Shown: positions 22,836 through 35,819, counted from the stretch's first letter. The stretch is 64,000 nt of DNA from Vombatus ursinus (GCF_900497805.2 NW_020946557.1:6335667-6399666), one strand, 5' to 3'. Numbers and translations: made by a program. Notes: generated by a model not told the origin, from the letters alone.

Positions 22836-23789
22836 AACTTCTGCCTCTGCCAACATCTGGATAGAGGGGATAGCTAGAGAAGGGAACCCCCTAATATTTA
22901 TCTTCCTCACCTCCCCATTCTCTCCTTTGATGCAGCCTCAGTTCCTTGCTGCTGGTACTACAGGGAAAATTCAGGGGTAGGAAGATGTCCTGGACAAAGG
23001 CCCCAAGGTGGGAATGAGAAAGGAATTGCTGGACTCAGATTTTTCCCTATTAGAGAGACAGTGACCTATAGGAATGAGGATTGGATAGAAGTTTAGGATC
23101 TGAAGGTGGAGTAACTTCCTGGGACCCTCCATGCCTCTCTTCTGTCAGTGGTCCTATAGGATAGCTCTTTAGAGGTGGGGTTGATTTTTTATGTCCATTT
23201 GTGGTTGGAGGGACATTGTGCCACATTTTATCTGGTATATTAATAGAATTTTTTCCTGGGGAGGGGTGGAACATTTATTCTAGGTAAATAAATATAAACT
23301 CAGTTAGTTGGAACAGGATTTCTAGGTCCAGTGTTCTAGTCTCCATACTTAGATGGCATGAGGTCCTCTCTAGGCCTTGGTCCTAACATTTTCTTAGAAT
23401 ATAGTTTTATCTGAGAATAAGGTACCCCCTTTAAGGAAATTTTGCTCTACTGAATCTAATGTTTGTTTTTTAGACAACAGATAATAAGCAGAACAGAATC
23501 TTATATTTTCTACACCTGTTAGTAAATTCTAAGATTGTAAAGATTTGGCCTGCTATGGAATATCACCTGAAAAGGTCAATCTTTTCCCATCTGATATTCT
23601 GTTTGCTTTCAGGAACTGACTCCATGCCAGAATTAGGTACTAGAATAGGATTTTGTGGAGGAAGTACATATTTGTATATGAAAAGCGTTCTTATCAGTGG
23701 TCCCACCAATATTCCTGTCACCCAAGATCAAAACTTTCAGAATTGCTTATATCTCCTCCCTTTCTTCATTCCTATCAGAGATTTATGCC
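22836..23789. other. Unassigned intronic sequence
   Basis: Nothing recognised. Apparent ORFs here have no family likeness. Confidence 0.4.
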
Positions 23790-24415
23790 AAATCACAAAA
23801 TCATCGTTTTACAATAGAAAGGGAGCTTGGAGACCATCTTGTCCAAACTAGACCTGAAAAGTAATCCCCACTATAACTTTAAACATGCTAGTACACATTA
23901 CACATGATTATCCAACTTCTATTTGAAGACTTCTAGTGATGAAGAACCTACTAATTCCTGAGACAATCCATTCTATTTTTGGACAGTGTTAATCATTAGG
24001 AAGTTGTGCTAACATTAAGCCTAAATTTGCCATTTTGCAAATTTCAGTCATTGACTTCTGGCAAGTAGAGCTTGTCTACACTCTCTTCTGCTGACAGCCC
24101 TGCAGGTACTTAGACACAGCTGTCATGCATTGCCCTCCCCTCTCTTAATCAACAAAGAAGCAACCCCTATTAAGCACCTCCTATGGCTAGCCATTGGACT
24201 AGGCACTGGAAATAAAAAGAATAAAATAACCTTTACTCTTGGGGAGCATACACTCCATCAAGGATCTTACATTATCTAGTTAAACACCTGTAGTTCCTTC
24301 AAGCGATGGCTTGGATTCAGAGCCCTTCCAACCATTTTGGTTGCTCTCTGATAAACATTTTCCAGTTTATCAATGCCCTTCTTCAAGTGTGATGGGCAGT
24401 CACCTAATTCTATCA
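23790..24415 (-). mobile_element. CR1/L3-type LINE relic, split
   Basis: The plus strand has the antisense CR1/L3 start: 'cttggagaccatcttgtcca', 'tatttgaagacttctagtga', 'gacaatccattctatttttg', then after an L2 insertion (24150-24288) 'gtagttccttcaagcgatgg' and 'ggttgctctctgataaacat'. Confidence 0.65.
24150..24288 (-). mobile_element. L2 3'-end fragment nested in CR1/L3
   Basis: 'attaagcacctcctatggct', 'ggactaggcactggaaataa' and 'ttggggagcatacactccat' are the L2 terminus complement, interrupting the CR1/L3 relic. Confidence 0.65.
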
Positions 24416-24439
24416 AATCTGCCTGATTTGCTCATGTGT

Positions 24440-25015
24440 ATTGCTGCTTCTCCAACCCCACTATTAAAATGCTACTTCAAGACCTGATTACCTGATGTTT
24501 CAGTCTCTCTATCTGTTTCCTCATCTCTAAATTCTTAGAGCACCAAGCTAACCTATGTACCATTGTCAGGTTAATCTCCCTTCAGCACTTTGTTCATGAT
24601 ATCACTTCCATGCTCAAAAAACTTTAATGGTTTGCTCATTATTTCTTGATGTTTTCTGTCTAAACTATTAGGTCTGCTTTTTAAGGCCTTCCTTATCCTG
24701 ACCCCACCCTGCCTGTTCAACTCATTTCCAACTCAAAAGTCATTCTCATTCCTTTCTCTTTGCCTTTTTTCATGTTTTGGGCATTCTTTCTCCCTATTCT
24801 CTTCACTCACCTGTTAACCTAACATGCCCTCTCTCCCTGTCTAAATGTTATCCATTTCCCAGTGCCCAGCTCATATCCCCTTGCTTCTTGAAGCCTTCCC
24901 TGATAAGTTCTCATTGATAGAAAGTAAACTCTTTAAATGCAGACAGTGATTTATTTTTGACTTTATATCTCCAGCACTTAGCAGTGTGTGGCATATAGTA
25001 GGTGCTTAATAAACG
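24440..25015 (+). mobile_element. L2 LINE relic, sense
   Basis: L2 ORF-end and 3' UTR order: 'tgctcaaaaaactttaatgg', 'cctgaccccaccctgcctgt', 'cttgaagccttccctgataa' and 'atagtaggtgcttaataaac'. Confidence 0.75.
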
Positions 25016-25089
25016 CATTTATTAGATTTATCTGTTTTTGTACTTCTGTGGAACTCATAATCCATATAACACATTCTAGCACCTAATAT

Positions 25090-25295
25090 ATTCCATTTTA
25101 ATATCTTATTCCTGATTTGTCTGTAGCTATTTGGTGGTTTATTTTATGTTGCTGTTCTTTTTCCAATTTGATCATAAGTCCCTTGGGGGTGATGTTAACA
25201 GGAAAGCCAAGCTACTTCTTCCTTCTGCTCCCACAGCATCTGGTACAGTGCTGAGCACATAGCAAATACTCAGTACTTGTTGATTGAATGAAATG
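25090..25295 (+). mobile_element. L2 3'-end relic
   Basis: 'catctggtacagtgctgagc' and 'tactcagtacttgttgattg' are the sense L2 terminus. Confidence 0.65.
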
Positions 25296-25504
25296 CTACC
25301 TTAAAAATTCCTGAAAGAATCAATAAGGAGACTGTGGTCGTGACTTATTTTTGGTTTTGTGTTATGAGTTTAAATTGTTTTTCCTTTATCATGCTTTAGA
25401 ATGCAAAATGGTTTTGTATATAATAGAAGTTATCTTTTCTGATAATAGCTATTCATCTCAGAATGTCAGAACTGGGGTTGACCCTAGAGGCAGTTTAGTC
25501 CAAC

Positions 25505-25800
25505 ATCTTCGTGTATAACAATAACAATAATAGCTAACATTTACACAGTGCTTACTATGTGCCAGGCAGCAGGTTTAAGCGCTTTACAATTATTATCTCA
25601 TTTGATCCTCTCAATAACCCTGGGAGGTAGGTGCTATTTTTAACCCCAGCATTTACAGATGAGGAAATTGAGACAAACAGGTAAAGTAACTGTTGGCTTA
25701 GGATCATACAGCTAGTAAGTGTCTAAGGCTGGATTTGAATTCAGGTCTTCCTCATTCCAGGCCTGACAGTCTATCCACTGTTCCATCTAGCTCCCAACTA
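25505..25800 (-). mobile_element. CORE-SINE (MIR/Ther-type) with L2-like tail
   Basis: 'acagtgcttactatgtgcca', 'acaattattatctcatttga', 'ttacagatgaggaaattgag', 'ttgaattcaggtcttcctc' and 'ctgttccatctagctccc' are the antisense of a full-length CORE-SINE. Confidence 0.8.
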
Positions 25801-26555
25801 CAACATTCCCTCTACAGTGGAAAATGCCATAAACATTACATTATAGACAAGTTTATAGAATTATTTTAACTGTACTAGTGAATCAGAAACACTAAAAGTG
25901 TTTTATTTTTCCTAATTACATGTAAAGATCTTAACATTCATTTTTAATAAGATTTTGAATTCCAATTTTTTTCTCCCTTCCTCCCTCCCACCTCTTCTCC
26001 CCAAGACAGCAAGCAGTCTGATGTAGTTTGTATATGTGTGATTGTCATGTCATATTAGTCATGTTGTAAAAGAAGAAACAGAACAAAAGGGAAAAGCTAC
26101 AAAAAAATTTTAAAAAGTGAAAATAGTATGGTTCAATCTACATTCAGACTCCAAAGTTCTTTCTCTGGATGTGGATAGCATTTTCCATCATGAGATTTTT
26201 GGAATTATCTTAGATCATTGTATTGTTGAGAAGAGCTAAGTCAATCATAATTGGTCATCACATAACGTAGCTATTACTGTGTACAACATTCTCCTGGCTC
26301 TGCTCACTTCATTCAGCATCCATTCATATGAGTCTCTCCAGGTTTTCTGAAATCTGCCTGCTCGTCATTTGTTACAGCACAATAGTATTCCATCACATTC
26401 ATATACCACAACTTGCTCAACTATTCCCCAATTGATGGACATTCCCTCAATTTCTAATTCTTTTCGACTACAAAAAAAAAGCTGCTATAAATATTTTTGT
26501 GTGTGTGGATCCTTTTCCCATTTGTATGATCTCTTTGGGATACAAACCTAGCAGT

Positions 26556-26920
26556 GGTTGTTGTTGTTGTTTATCCTTCATTCTTATTTTTTTTTTGGTT
26601 AGGCAATGGGGTTAAGTGACTTGCCCAGAGTCACAGAGCTAGTAAGTGTTATGTGTCTGAGGCCGAATTTGAACTCAGGTCCTCCTGACTCCGGGGCCAG
26701 TGCTCTATCCACTGTGCCACCTAGCTGCCCCTATTTGTCCTTCATTCTTGAAGAGGACCATGACCTCAGGAAGGAGATGTCATGACTTGCAAGTGAAATG
26801 GATTTAAGTGAAAGAGGGCTGTGCAAAGTCATCAGCCTCTTCTCTGGAGCTATCTGGATCCAGTGGCAAGATATAGGTCAGGATGGCTGAAGATGCTGAG
26901 GAGGATGGGGGGGTGAGGAG
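26556..26920 (-). mobile_element. RTE-tailed SINE-like repeat nested in L1
   Basis: It starts with the GTTGTTGTTGTT complement of its tail and includes 'tgaagaggaccatgacctca', 'ggatttaagtgaaagagggc' and 'ggatccagtggcaagatata'. L1 sequence reads AGCAGTGG before it and GGAGTGG after it, consistent with a short target duplication. It is itself interrupted by a tRNA SINE. Confidence 0.75.
26587..26730 (-). mobile_element. tRNA-derived SINE, innermost of a triple nest
   Basis: 'ttaagtgacttgcccagagt', 'tttgaactcaggtcctcctg' and 'gtgccacctagctgcccc' in complement order. Target duplications TTTATCCTTCATTCTT before and TTTGTCCTTCATTCTT after differ at one base. Confidence 0.92.
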
Positions 26921-27580
26921 TGGTATTGCTGGATCAAAGGGTATGCACAGTTTGATTGCCCTTTGGGCATAGTTCCAAATTGCTCTCCAGAATGGTTAGA
27001 TTGGTGCACAAGTCCACAGACAGTGCATTAGTGTCCCAATTTTCCCACATCTTCTCCAACATTTATCCTTTTCCTTTTCTATCATATTAGCCAATCTGAT
27101 AGGTTTGAGGTGGTACCTCAGAGTTGTTTTAATTTGCATTTCTCTAATCAATAGTGATTTAAAGCATTTTTTTCATATGACTATAAATAGCTTTAATTTC
27201 TTCATCTGAAAACTGCTTGTTCATATCCTTTGACCATTTATCAATTGGGGAATGATTTGTATTCTTACAAATTTGACTCAGTTCTCTATATATTTGAGAA
27301 ATGAGGTCTTTATCAGAAACATTTGCTCTAAAAATTGTTTCCCATCTTTCTGCTTTCCTTCTAATCTTGGTTGCATTTGTTTTGTTTGTGCAAAACCTTT
27401 TTAATTTAATGTAATCAAAATCATCCATTTTTCATTTTATCATATTCTCTATCTCTTGTTTGGTCTTAAATTCTTCACTTCTCCATAGATCTGATGGGTA
27501 AACTATTCCTTGCTCTCTTAATTTGCTTATGGTGTCACCCTTTATATCTAAATTGTATACCCATTTTGACCAGAAATACT

Positions 27581-28309
27581 TTTAAAGTAATATCCCAGTA
27601 GAAGAACAATTTGGCAAAAAACAAATAATATTAAAGCACTATGGTTGGGTAGAAATAAATTTTACTGAATTCATTGTGAAGTAAAATTTACCTATAGTAT
27701 TTCAAAAGTAGTTTATTATTGTCCTTTTGCACAATTTTGCACTTTTTCAGTAAGATTTGTTTGCTTCTTTCATTTGTTTGCGTTCTTTCTTTAGAAGCTA
27801 TTTTAAGTCAAAACCACCTGGCCATCCTGTATTACTATTAAGAAAAGCCTGCAGTTGTGTTATTGTTTGTTTATCCAGAGATGTTGTTAACAATTGTTAG
27901 TAGAAGAAGCAGGAGTTCATTGAAATACTTTTCACTGGGCACTGTACTCCCAGTCCTTGGCACTAGAGGGGGTCAAAGGTTTTTAAGTAAACTGTATGTC
28001 CATTGGTAAATTAGTTTGTATTTGCCTTTACTTTTGAAACTAATACTAGCGGAACATTTACAAGCCATCTTTTTCTAGCTGAAAAGTCTAGTACATTCCA
28101 AAAGGCTTATGTTGATGGATGTAATAAGAGAAGTGAAATATACCATCTTTGACTATAAAAAGTTTCCTGGTTTTCAAGGCAAGATCCGAGAACCTGAAAT
28201 GATTGAGCAACCAGTGCAAGGAAATATATAGTTAAGTGCTAAATGTTGTGATATAAATTATTGAGGTATATAATAATTAAGGAGCTCAGAAAATAAAGAT
28301 ATTATTGTG
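27581..28309. other. Unassigned intronic sequence
   Basis: No recognised repeat or exon. A GCACTAGAGGGGG motif near 27961 resembles the CTCF core but with two differences. Confidence 0.4.
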
Positions 28310-28770
28310 GCTAGTCAATCAGTCAACATTTCTTAAGCACCTACTGTGTGCTAAGCAATGTGCTAAGTGCTGGGGATACAAATCCAAAAAAGACAATCCC
28401 TTCCCTCAAGGACCTTATAGTCTAATAGGGGAAGACAGCAAACAAAAGGAAACAAGGGAAAGAAAGAGAAGGTATCCAGTATGGGAGCATGATGGAGAAG
28501 TTCAAAGGCAGGTGAGAAATAAAGAGATGGCTATCCTGATCCCCCCTCCTCAGGTGGAGGTTTTTGGAAGATCTCATTTTCTCTGCCTTCCAATAAGAAG
28601 GGCAGTGGGTCCTTTTGATGTATGAGTATGTGTATGAGCTGATTTAATCTCGTAAGTTAATGAGGTTCCTCTTTATGAAGTTCCTATAGGATGAAGAGTC
28701 AAGGGAAGTAGGAATGGTAGGATTATTCAAAGAAGACTTCACAGAGGAGGATGATATAAGATATATTTAT
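28310..28770 (-). mobile_element. L2 3'-end relic
   Basis: 'tcagtcaacatttcttaagc', 'tgtgctaagtgctggggata' and 'tcaaggaccttatagtctaa' are the antisense L2 terminus and following region. Confidence 0.75.
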
Positions 28771-29529
28771 TTTCAAAACACTAAAAACTATGCTAATGGA
28801 AAGATTCTACCTTATAAATAAAAATAAAAGTGTATTTGAAAACAAGAGCTCCTATTGTTTATAATTGAGAAACACGAGAGTCATTTCTGCTAAGAAGAGG
28901 GGTGAAGTAGGGCTTTCTATTCTCTTCATTACTATTTGGCTGTTTTAGAAATTCTAGCTTTGACATTGTCAAGAAAAATAAAAGCATAGACAAAGAAGAG
29001 GTTTAAATGTCGTCAGCATTTCTTTACATCATTAACAATAAAATAACAAAAAATTATATAAAGAGAAATATAATAATGACAGAATTGAGCATATATTTGG
29101 ACACTTGTTTCTTGAGACCTGAAGACTCTGATTTTTATCATCCTCTGGCACTTTCCCCACCAGTCTCCTCCCACCATTGTGAACAAAGATTTCATTACCT
29201 AATGATGAGGCTTCTTCATATTTGGGTTGCTTCTTAGACAGTAAATGGTATCCTTCATAGAGATAATACTTGTTTTCATCCACTTTTAATAAAAGTACCA
29301 TTAGTTGTGGTAATTTCAGGCGTTTCGATGGGCCAAGGAGAAAGATTTTTAGTCAGTACCTAGCACACAGTGATGGGACACAGGAGACACGCAACAAAAA
29401 CATGGAAAGTTTAATTACAATTTTCCTGCATTCAGCTTCACTAACGTCCTTCTCCAGTGCTTCATTGTGGAATGAAGATGACCATGTTTCTCTCATCTGA
29501 TGCCTTTGCAGTGCAGACTGGGACAAGGG
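28771..29529. other. Unassigned intronic sequence
   Basis: Nothing recognised. Overlapping short ORFs on both strands have no family resemblance. Confidence 0.4.
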
Positions 29530-29780
29530 CTATGAAACTGGTTGTTGCTGTTGAGTCATTTCAGTCATATCTGATCTCCACGGCCCCATTTGGGAGATAC
29601 TGAAGTGATTTTCCATTTTCCTCCTCCAGCTCGTTTTACAGATAAAGAACTAAGGCCAACAGGGTTAAGTGACTTGCCCAGGGTCACATAGCCAGTAAGT
29701 GCCTGAGGCTGGATTTGAACTCAGGTCCTCCTTATTCTAAGACTGGCACTGTATCCACTGTGCCACTTCACTGCCCTAAA
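29530..29780 (-). mobile_element. Mar1-type SINE
   Basis: 'ttgttgctgttgagtcattt' (tail complement), 'cggccccatttgggagatac', 'ccagctcgttttacagataa', 'ttgaactcaggtcctcctta' and 'gtatccactgtgccac'. This is a full-length reverse copy with the RTE/BovB-like tail. Confidence 0.85.
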
Positions 29781-29889
29781 AGGGCTTCAAATAGGAATCT
29801 GGTGATGAACTATATATCTCCAACAGTCAATCTAAGCAGGATTTGAAAAGGCTTATGAAATTGGTTGCTGGTGATTAATGTTTAAGTTA

Positions 29890-32800
29890 TACCAACTCTT
29901 TTTGGTTTGGTTTGTTTTAAAGTTTTATTGATGCCTTTTGTTCTTATTCTATAGTCATCTTCCTAACAAAATGACTAAATCAGACAGCATATGTAACATT
30001 TCACCCCCATAGCCATGTTAATGTTGATATGGTATATAAACAGACACCACTTCTAAAATAATTGCAATTTATAGGCCAGTATCTCTTTCAGAGGAAGAAG
30101 AAAGAAGCAGAGGATTTCATGAAAAGCATAAGAATGTCCTGTAAAGTAAATCTTGGAACTTACACTTGGATAGTGACTTCAGTGCAAAAGTTGACACAAG
30201 AGGAAAGCGGTCATTATTTCACTACCTAAATGGGGTTGTAATTACTGTGGGTACTCCTTCTCCTGGTACAGATTGCAACCCATCCTTATCCTCTCATTGC
30301 ATATGATTATTGTTCCTCCATTCACCTAAATCTTCTATAACAATCCATTTAGTGTACTGGGGACTTTCTTCTAGGTTTTGATGTTGCATGGGTATTATTG
30401 GAGCATATGGGCTATCTATTGATCATCTTTCCATTGCCCTTTGGGTGATCTGAATCTTTGAAGTCCGATATTCCATGACTTGCATCCGTGACTCATATTT
30501 AAGGGAAAAGGTTGGAATAATTAAAAGCATTATGAAATTTCACCAAAGGCCATCCAGCTTACTCTTCCCTTCATTTCTGAGCCCATTTCACTTTCCATCT
30601 GTCAGGTTTGGCCCAGACATTGTACTGGCACTATGAGTTGTTCATGTAACTAACTCATATTGTAATCTGGACAGCAGACGTGGTTTATCTACTTGGCTTT
30701 TTTTGCGTAGATAATTAAGCCAAACTTGAGTCATCATGGATCTTGTTTAGAGGCTTTTCAGTGTCCCTAGGATTGATGATTTTGGCACAATGTAATCTGC
30801 TACAAGGAGCATTGGAGGACTTCACCATCTATTGGGAATCTCCTTTTTTTTTTTTTCCACCATTGGATGTTATTATGGTGACAAACATGTTTGAGGGATG
30901 TATAGGTCTCCCTGTTTTATGCTTTTCTTGGCAATAATAATCAAAGGGCTATTGAACAAAGTAATCTCTGGTTAAATCTTTCAAAGAGTCTTTAAGAAGT
31001 TTAACATATTTAGGGGAGCATCTTATTGGAGATGAGCCTTTTAGTCAGCCTTTTGCCTTACTAGATCAAATGCTTCTTTATAGTCTTAAACAATAAACAC
31101 AATGGAATCTTACATTCTCTCAACTTTTAATCAATTTTGTGATCATAAAGATATCTCGGTCTGGAATAAGATATTATTTGTGGAAGTTTTCCTGTTCCAT
31201 TCTCATACTTTCATCAAGAATATTTGTAAAACTAGGACAGTAGACATATAAAGCCATAGTTATTTTCTCAGTCACTTTGGGGACAGAGTGATGATAATAA
31301 TAATAATAATAATTTTCTAAGCATTTGTGTCCTATCCTCTTTCAGATAATTTCATAATTGACTCCTCAACATACTTTCAAATTTGTGTTATAGTGTAGAC
31401 CTCCTTGGTGAATGTTTAGTTTAGAGTAGTTGCTTTTCCCATCTTTTATTGTGTGTCTTTTCAACTTCCTCACATAGCATATTAGGACCTATAAAGTTAG
31501 AGTCCAACTAAAAGGGATCTGCAGTCATTGGTGTAAAAGATTTTGTTGTAGAAGTTTGTATAGAACTTTTCTATTTTTCATCCTTTCGTTGACCTTTCAT
31601 TTTCATCCCTTAAGGCCATCAAGACAATTTTAGATTACACTCTCTACAGCGTCATGTCTCCTTCTACTAATGGAAACTGTTTTTTGAAGTAATAATGCCC
31701 AGAGTCTTTTATAGTCCTCTTATATTCCAACAAGATTTTATGAATGAGTGTATACTTAAATTGGTGTTTCCCTTTGCTGTTGTGTACTGGGCAAAAAGAT
31801 CAAATAGTCACTGATTTAATCAATTACAGACGTCTTTTATCCTGTTCATTGTGACTTTACTTTAGTTGAACTATGCTATAGGACATAATGAGTCTGTCAA
31901 TGTCTTTTCCTTTATCTGTTTCCTCTTTCTCAGTATCAATACCTTGTTGGAATAGGCCAGATCAGAGTTCCTGAGATTTCATGATATTTCTGTTTGTCTT
32001 TATGTTTTTGTTCTAATTTTGTGTTTATTTTTACTTTTGAGCTAATGCATTGCTTGTCTGATCTCTGGGACTTAGGAAGTTGATGTGGAAATGGCTGCCA
32101 CACCAATTACCAATTGTTTCCTGTCTGTCAAGACAGAGTTGATTTTCAATTTTGTCCACCATTATGTCAGCACTTCCCTGATGAAAGTATTCATTTCGTT
32201 TAGACAGGAGGCCTCCAAGTAGTCTACAAGCCTTCAACTGCTATTTTTCCGTAATCTCAAACCATATTTTCCATTATCATTTTTTCTTTCTTTTTATGTG
32301 TCTATGTGTCTATACATATATAGCATACATAGCTGTGTGTATCTTTGTTTGAAATTCATCAAATGGCATCTAATTTTGTTTGGAAGAGTTTGTCAAATTC
32401 TTTGTAAAATTTCTCTACCTTATAATCCTTTGCCATGGATATTTGTGTTCATGCTAGATTTGACTTCATGGTAGTCTTTTTACGTACACTTGTGAGCACT
32501 CAAAGACAAAAGTGACCAGATGTTCCATGGATATATTTTTCTTAACTTTTAGGCAAAAAATGAAAACAACTTGAAGGTTATTTGCCTTTCTAAAGAGAAT
32601 CCATGAGTCATGCTTCCATTTAGCTGCAACATCTTTATTTCTTCTGGTTTAATTTAAAAAGTCAATATTGATGGTTCACTTCCTTCCAGGAGAATGAATG
32701 CCAGTTTGTTGGTCATTGAACCAGAATATCACATTTAGAATATCAACAGTTAAATTTGTTTTTGTAGATGACTTTGAAGAACTGTGTTATTCTGAGCACC

Positions 32801-33120
32801 TTCTACTTTTATTTCCACCACTCTGCCATCACTAAAGAAATAGAAGAGGGCTACATGGGGCTGAGAATTATTTTGTACTTTTCCTTGAGTCATGTATTGA
32901 GGCTAAAGAATTCATCATTTATTCAACAGCATACCAATGACCTCCATACTTAGCTAAGCTGGTGCTAGTAGAGAAGATACTGTCTACAAATGAAACCATA
33001 TGCAAAGTTTCTAGCTGTTAGAACCTACCAGAGTTTACATTCTCCTGGCATATCCTTTGAGAAACCGGTATCACCAACATGTCACTATTAGAGATCAGAA
33101 GAGGACTTTCTGAGAGAAAA
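29890..33120 (-). mobile_element. RTE-type LINE, nearly full length, decayed
   Basis: The minus strand carries, in the proper order, an endonuclease remnant (about 32460-32370: VEKFYKEFDKLFQTKLDAI), a reverse transcriptase remnant (about 31088-30870: DYKEAFDLV and later IKQGD) and the RT C-terminal region (about 30480-30420: SKIQITQRAMER). Those motifs are characteristic of RTE ORFs (FYxELxxLL, DYxKAFDxV, VRQGD, TQRAMER). At about 3.2 kb it approaches the usual RTE length. Many stops and small indels show it is old. A (TAA)n run sits at about 31280-31312. Confidence 0.75.
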
Positions 33121-33174
33121 AATGAAGTGAATGAGAAATATACTGCTTAAAAAAATAGCATAGAGCTAGAAGGA

Positions 33175-33345
33175 GGGATGGTAGTGTGGTGCAGTAGAAA
33201 GAATCTGGGTTTGGACTCAGTACTTCTGTGAGGTTGGGTAAATCACTTCACTACTCTGGGCCTCAGTTTCCTCATCTGTAAAATGCACCAGGTGACCCTT
33301 GAGGTCTCATTTAGCTCAAAAGCCATGATTCTGTGGCAACCTGTT
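33175..33345 (+). mobile_element. MIR3/Ther-type SINE
   Basis: 'ggcctcagtttcctcatctg' and 'cttgaggtctcatttagctc' give the sense order with head 'gtgtggtgcagtagaaagaa'. Confidence 0.7.
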
Positions 33346-34234
33346 GAATTAGTCAATCAGTCAATGCAATAGGTAGATAATTTGCTGGACTGAGAGATGG
33401 AAATGGGACTAGGTTGTATTTGGGATACTGTGCAGTGCTTTCATCAATATGCAGTCTTCTCATTACCTCAACAGTTTATCTCTTTTAACACCAATATTCT
33501 TCTAGTGATGTTATGTCATTGCAAGTTGTGCAATGCTATGGTTTCAGAATTAGAATGACAAACGACATGAAGGGTCATGTAGAGACATTGTGATAGAAGA
33601 GCTAGAGTGTTGGCCTTAGAGCTTAGAAATCCTGGATTCAAGTCTTGCCTACAATACATACTGAGTCTTTGACCAAGTCCCTTCACCCGTCAATACTTTA
33701 GCCAGTATTTAAGACTACATGTTATTGGTAGAGGGAGTTTCCTTATGTGGGACTTCCCTGTATGAGTGAAAACAGCTCAGGTCCCTTATCCTTGTCCCTG
33801 TCAAGCCCCATGAAAAACACATGGTAGATGTAAACATATAGTGACATGTTACAAACAACAACTGGAGAGGAACCACACTTGAGGCATTATTACAAATGCA
33901 TATGACCAGAGGCAGAGGTAGCCTGGTTGTGGATAGAAAATGAGAGCCAGCTGGACAGCTTTATTTGGTTTCCCTGAGATCATTCACAGAGCCAGAGAAA
34001 GGCTTCCAGTATGTTTGCTGAATTTATGAAATGATATGGACAAGGAACCACACACAAGGTTGAGGACGTACAGAATGACTGCGTTTATACCAGAAGAGAA
34101 AGTACTCATTTTAAGGAAACCACAGATCCAGCCAAGTCAAGGAAAGGTTGGACAATTTGGTTCCTGGTATGTTTCGATCCACCGGAGGCTTTCAGTCTGT
34201 GCACAGTCTCACAGCCTCCTGAGGATCGTAGAGT
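33346..34234. other. Mostly unassigned intronic sequence
   Basis: A weak MIR-like stretch lies at about 33575-33700 ('cctggattcaagtcttgcct'). The rest is unassigned. Confidence 0.4.
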
Positions 34235-34425
34235 TAGGGCTCGAATGGACCTGAGAAGCTATCAAGACCAAGCCCCTTTATTTTACACATCAGGAAACTA
34301 TGGCATGGAAATGTGAAGGGACTGATTTAGGGCCACACAAGCAGTAAATGTCTAAAACGCAGTTTGAACCCAGATCCTCCTAACTCTAAATCCAGTGTTC
34401 TGGCCACTCTGTACTATAGTTCACC
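34235..34425 (-). mobile_element. MIR3-like SINE relic
   Basis: 'ttattttacacatcaggaaa', 'ggccacacaagcagtaaatg' and 'gtttgaacccagatcctcct' are in antisense MIR order. Confidence 0.6.
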
Positions 34426-35819
34426 AAAGATCATGGAGATAGTGAAGAGTCTGATTACAAAACCACTGATTTTCTAATATACCTTGCCTTTATTCACATA
34501 TGTCCCATGGAAAAAAAAAGTATCAGGTATTGAGAATGTGTACACATATTAAAATTAAAAATTGTTTTTCATTAGATCTCCCTACATGTTTCTCCCTTTT
34601 TGGCTACCAAATATCCCTGTATTAAGGGGATTTTTTTTTTTGGAAGAAATTTTATACTTTAAGGGTCTACTACCATAAAAGCATTACTGGAATAACACTG
34701 TGAGTTTATTTTATCCTACTTAGAGTAAGCTTTGTTCATTTTAAGAATTTTTCTGGGGACATTCTACATAAATATTCTTTAATTTTTTTTTTCATTCTGA
34801 ACTCAACGAGAGAGCCAGATCAGATGTGAACTAATCATTTGAAACATATGTAGAATGGCAGAGAGATCCAGTAGAGTAGGAAAGGACCTACCAAAAACTT
34901 ACTTAAATAAATGAAATGTATCTGAATTTTCAAATTAAAATGACATGCTCTAGGACCTGCCCAGGAATCAAAAACAGTCAGCAGCAACTATTTTTAAAGA
35001 CCCATGAAAGTAGCAATAAGGTATTGGTTACAAGAAAAGAATAATTGTAATCTATAACTATGAATGCATTCCTCTTAAGTAGAAAGGGAAAATTCTATAA
35101 ATGAGAAAGTAGTTTTATTTTTATACCAGGGCATCATTATAAGGATAAGTTTCTTTGGAATTACAGGAATCTGAAACACTATCTTTATTTTAACATTTGA
35201 GTTAATTAAAAGTGATTGATAATTAGGTTGGACTTAAGAATTCATAAGAAAAATGTCTCAAGCCTGCAGTAACTACAAAGAAGAAAATAGAATAAAAGCT
35301 TTAGTGTTGTCTTCCTACTTGTATAAAACAAGAGATTAAACCAGACTTTAGGTTCCTATGACATTCATCACCATTTTTGTGGTACTGTTTTACAGCGACT
35401 GTGACAGATGTATTTATCACTATTAGATCAAGCTTTAAGCCAACTTGGATTAGTTTTGTGGAGTTTTCTGTTTAGAAATTCCTCTTTTGGAATTCATAAG
35501 TCTGATGAAGCTTTGGGATAAAGGGAAGAATGGGAGAAAAAATTCAAAGAGCTTTGGGCATTTGCGGGGAAAGGGGAATTAAAACAAATACAGAACTCTG
35601 CCTCTGTTTACTAATACGAAAGTATCATATTCTAGACAATTTTTGTGGCCTGGACTGTTTGTACTATATACTTTTTCCAGACAGAAAAAAGAATTTCTCT
35701 AGTTGTTTAATCTAGCAGCCTGACTTTTAGAACCATTCCTTTCTCTTTGGTGCTAAAGCTCATTACTGGCATGATCTGCCTGCCATAGTAAAATCATTTG
35801 GAGGTCTGTAAAGTGTTTT
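34426..35819. other. Unassigned intronic sequence
   Basis: No repeat family or exon recognised. AT-rich. Confidence 0.4.

Larger units (their letters stand above)
25890..27580 (-). mobile_element. L1 LINE fragment with ORF2 C-terminal region
   Basis: On the minus strand 27428-27159 encodes an open 89-residue stretch with FDYIKLKRFC, SDKDLISQIY, IDKWSKDMNKQFSDEEIKA and SHMKKML. This is the L1 ORF2 region after the reverse transcriptase (human L1 has IKKWAKDLNRHFS...MKKCS). Downstream come decayed IREMQIKTTLRYHL and the 3' UTR. It is 5'-truncated. Two SINE-type insertions are nested inside. Confidence 0.85.

Noticed and set aside
27159-27428. 89-codon minus-strand ORF as a novel gene
   Set aside because: WSKDMNKQFSDEEIKA and SHMKKML identify it as L1 ORF2 sequence.
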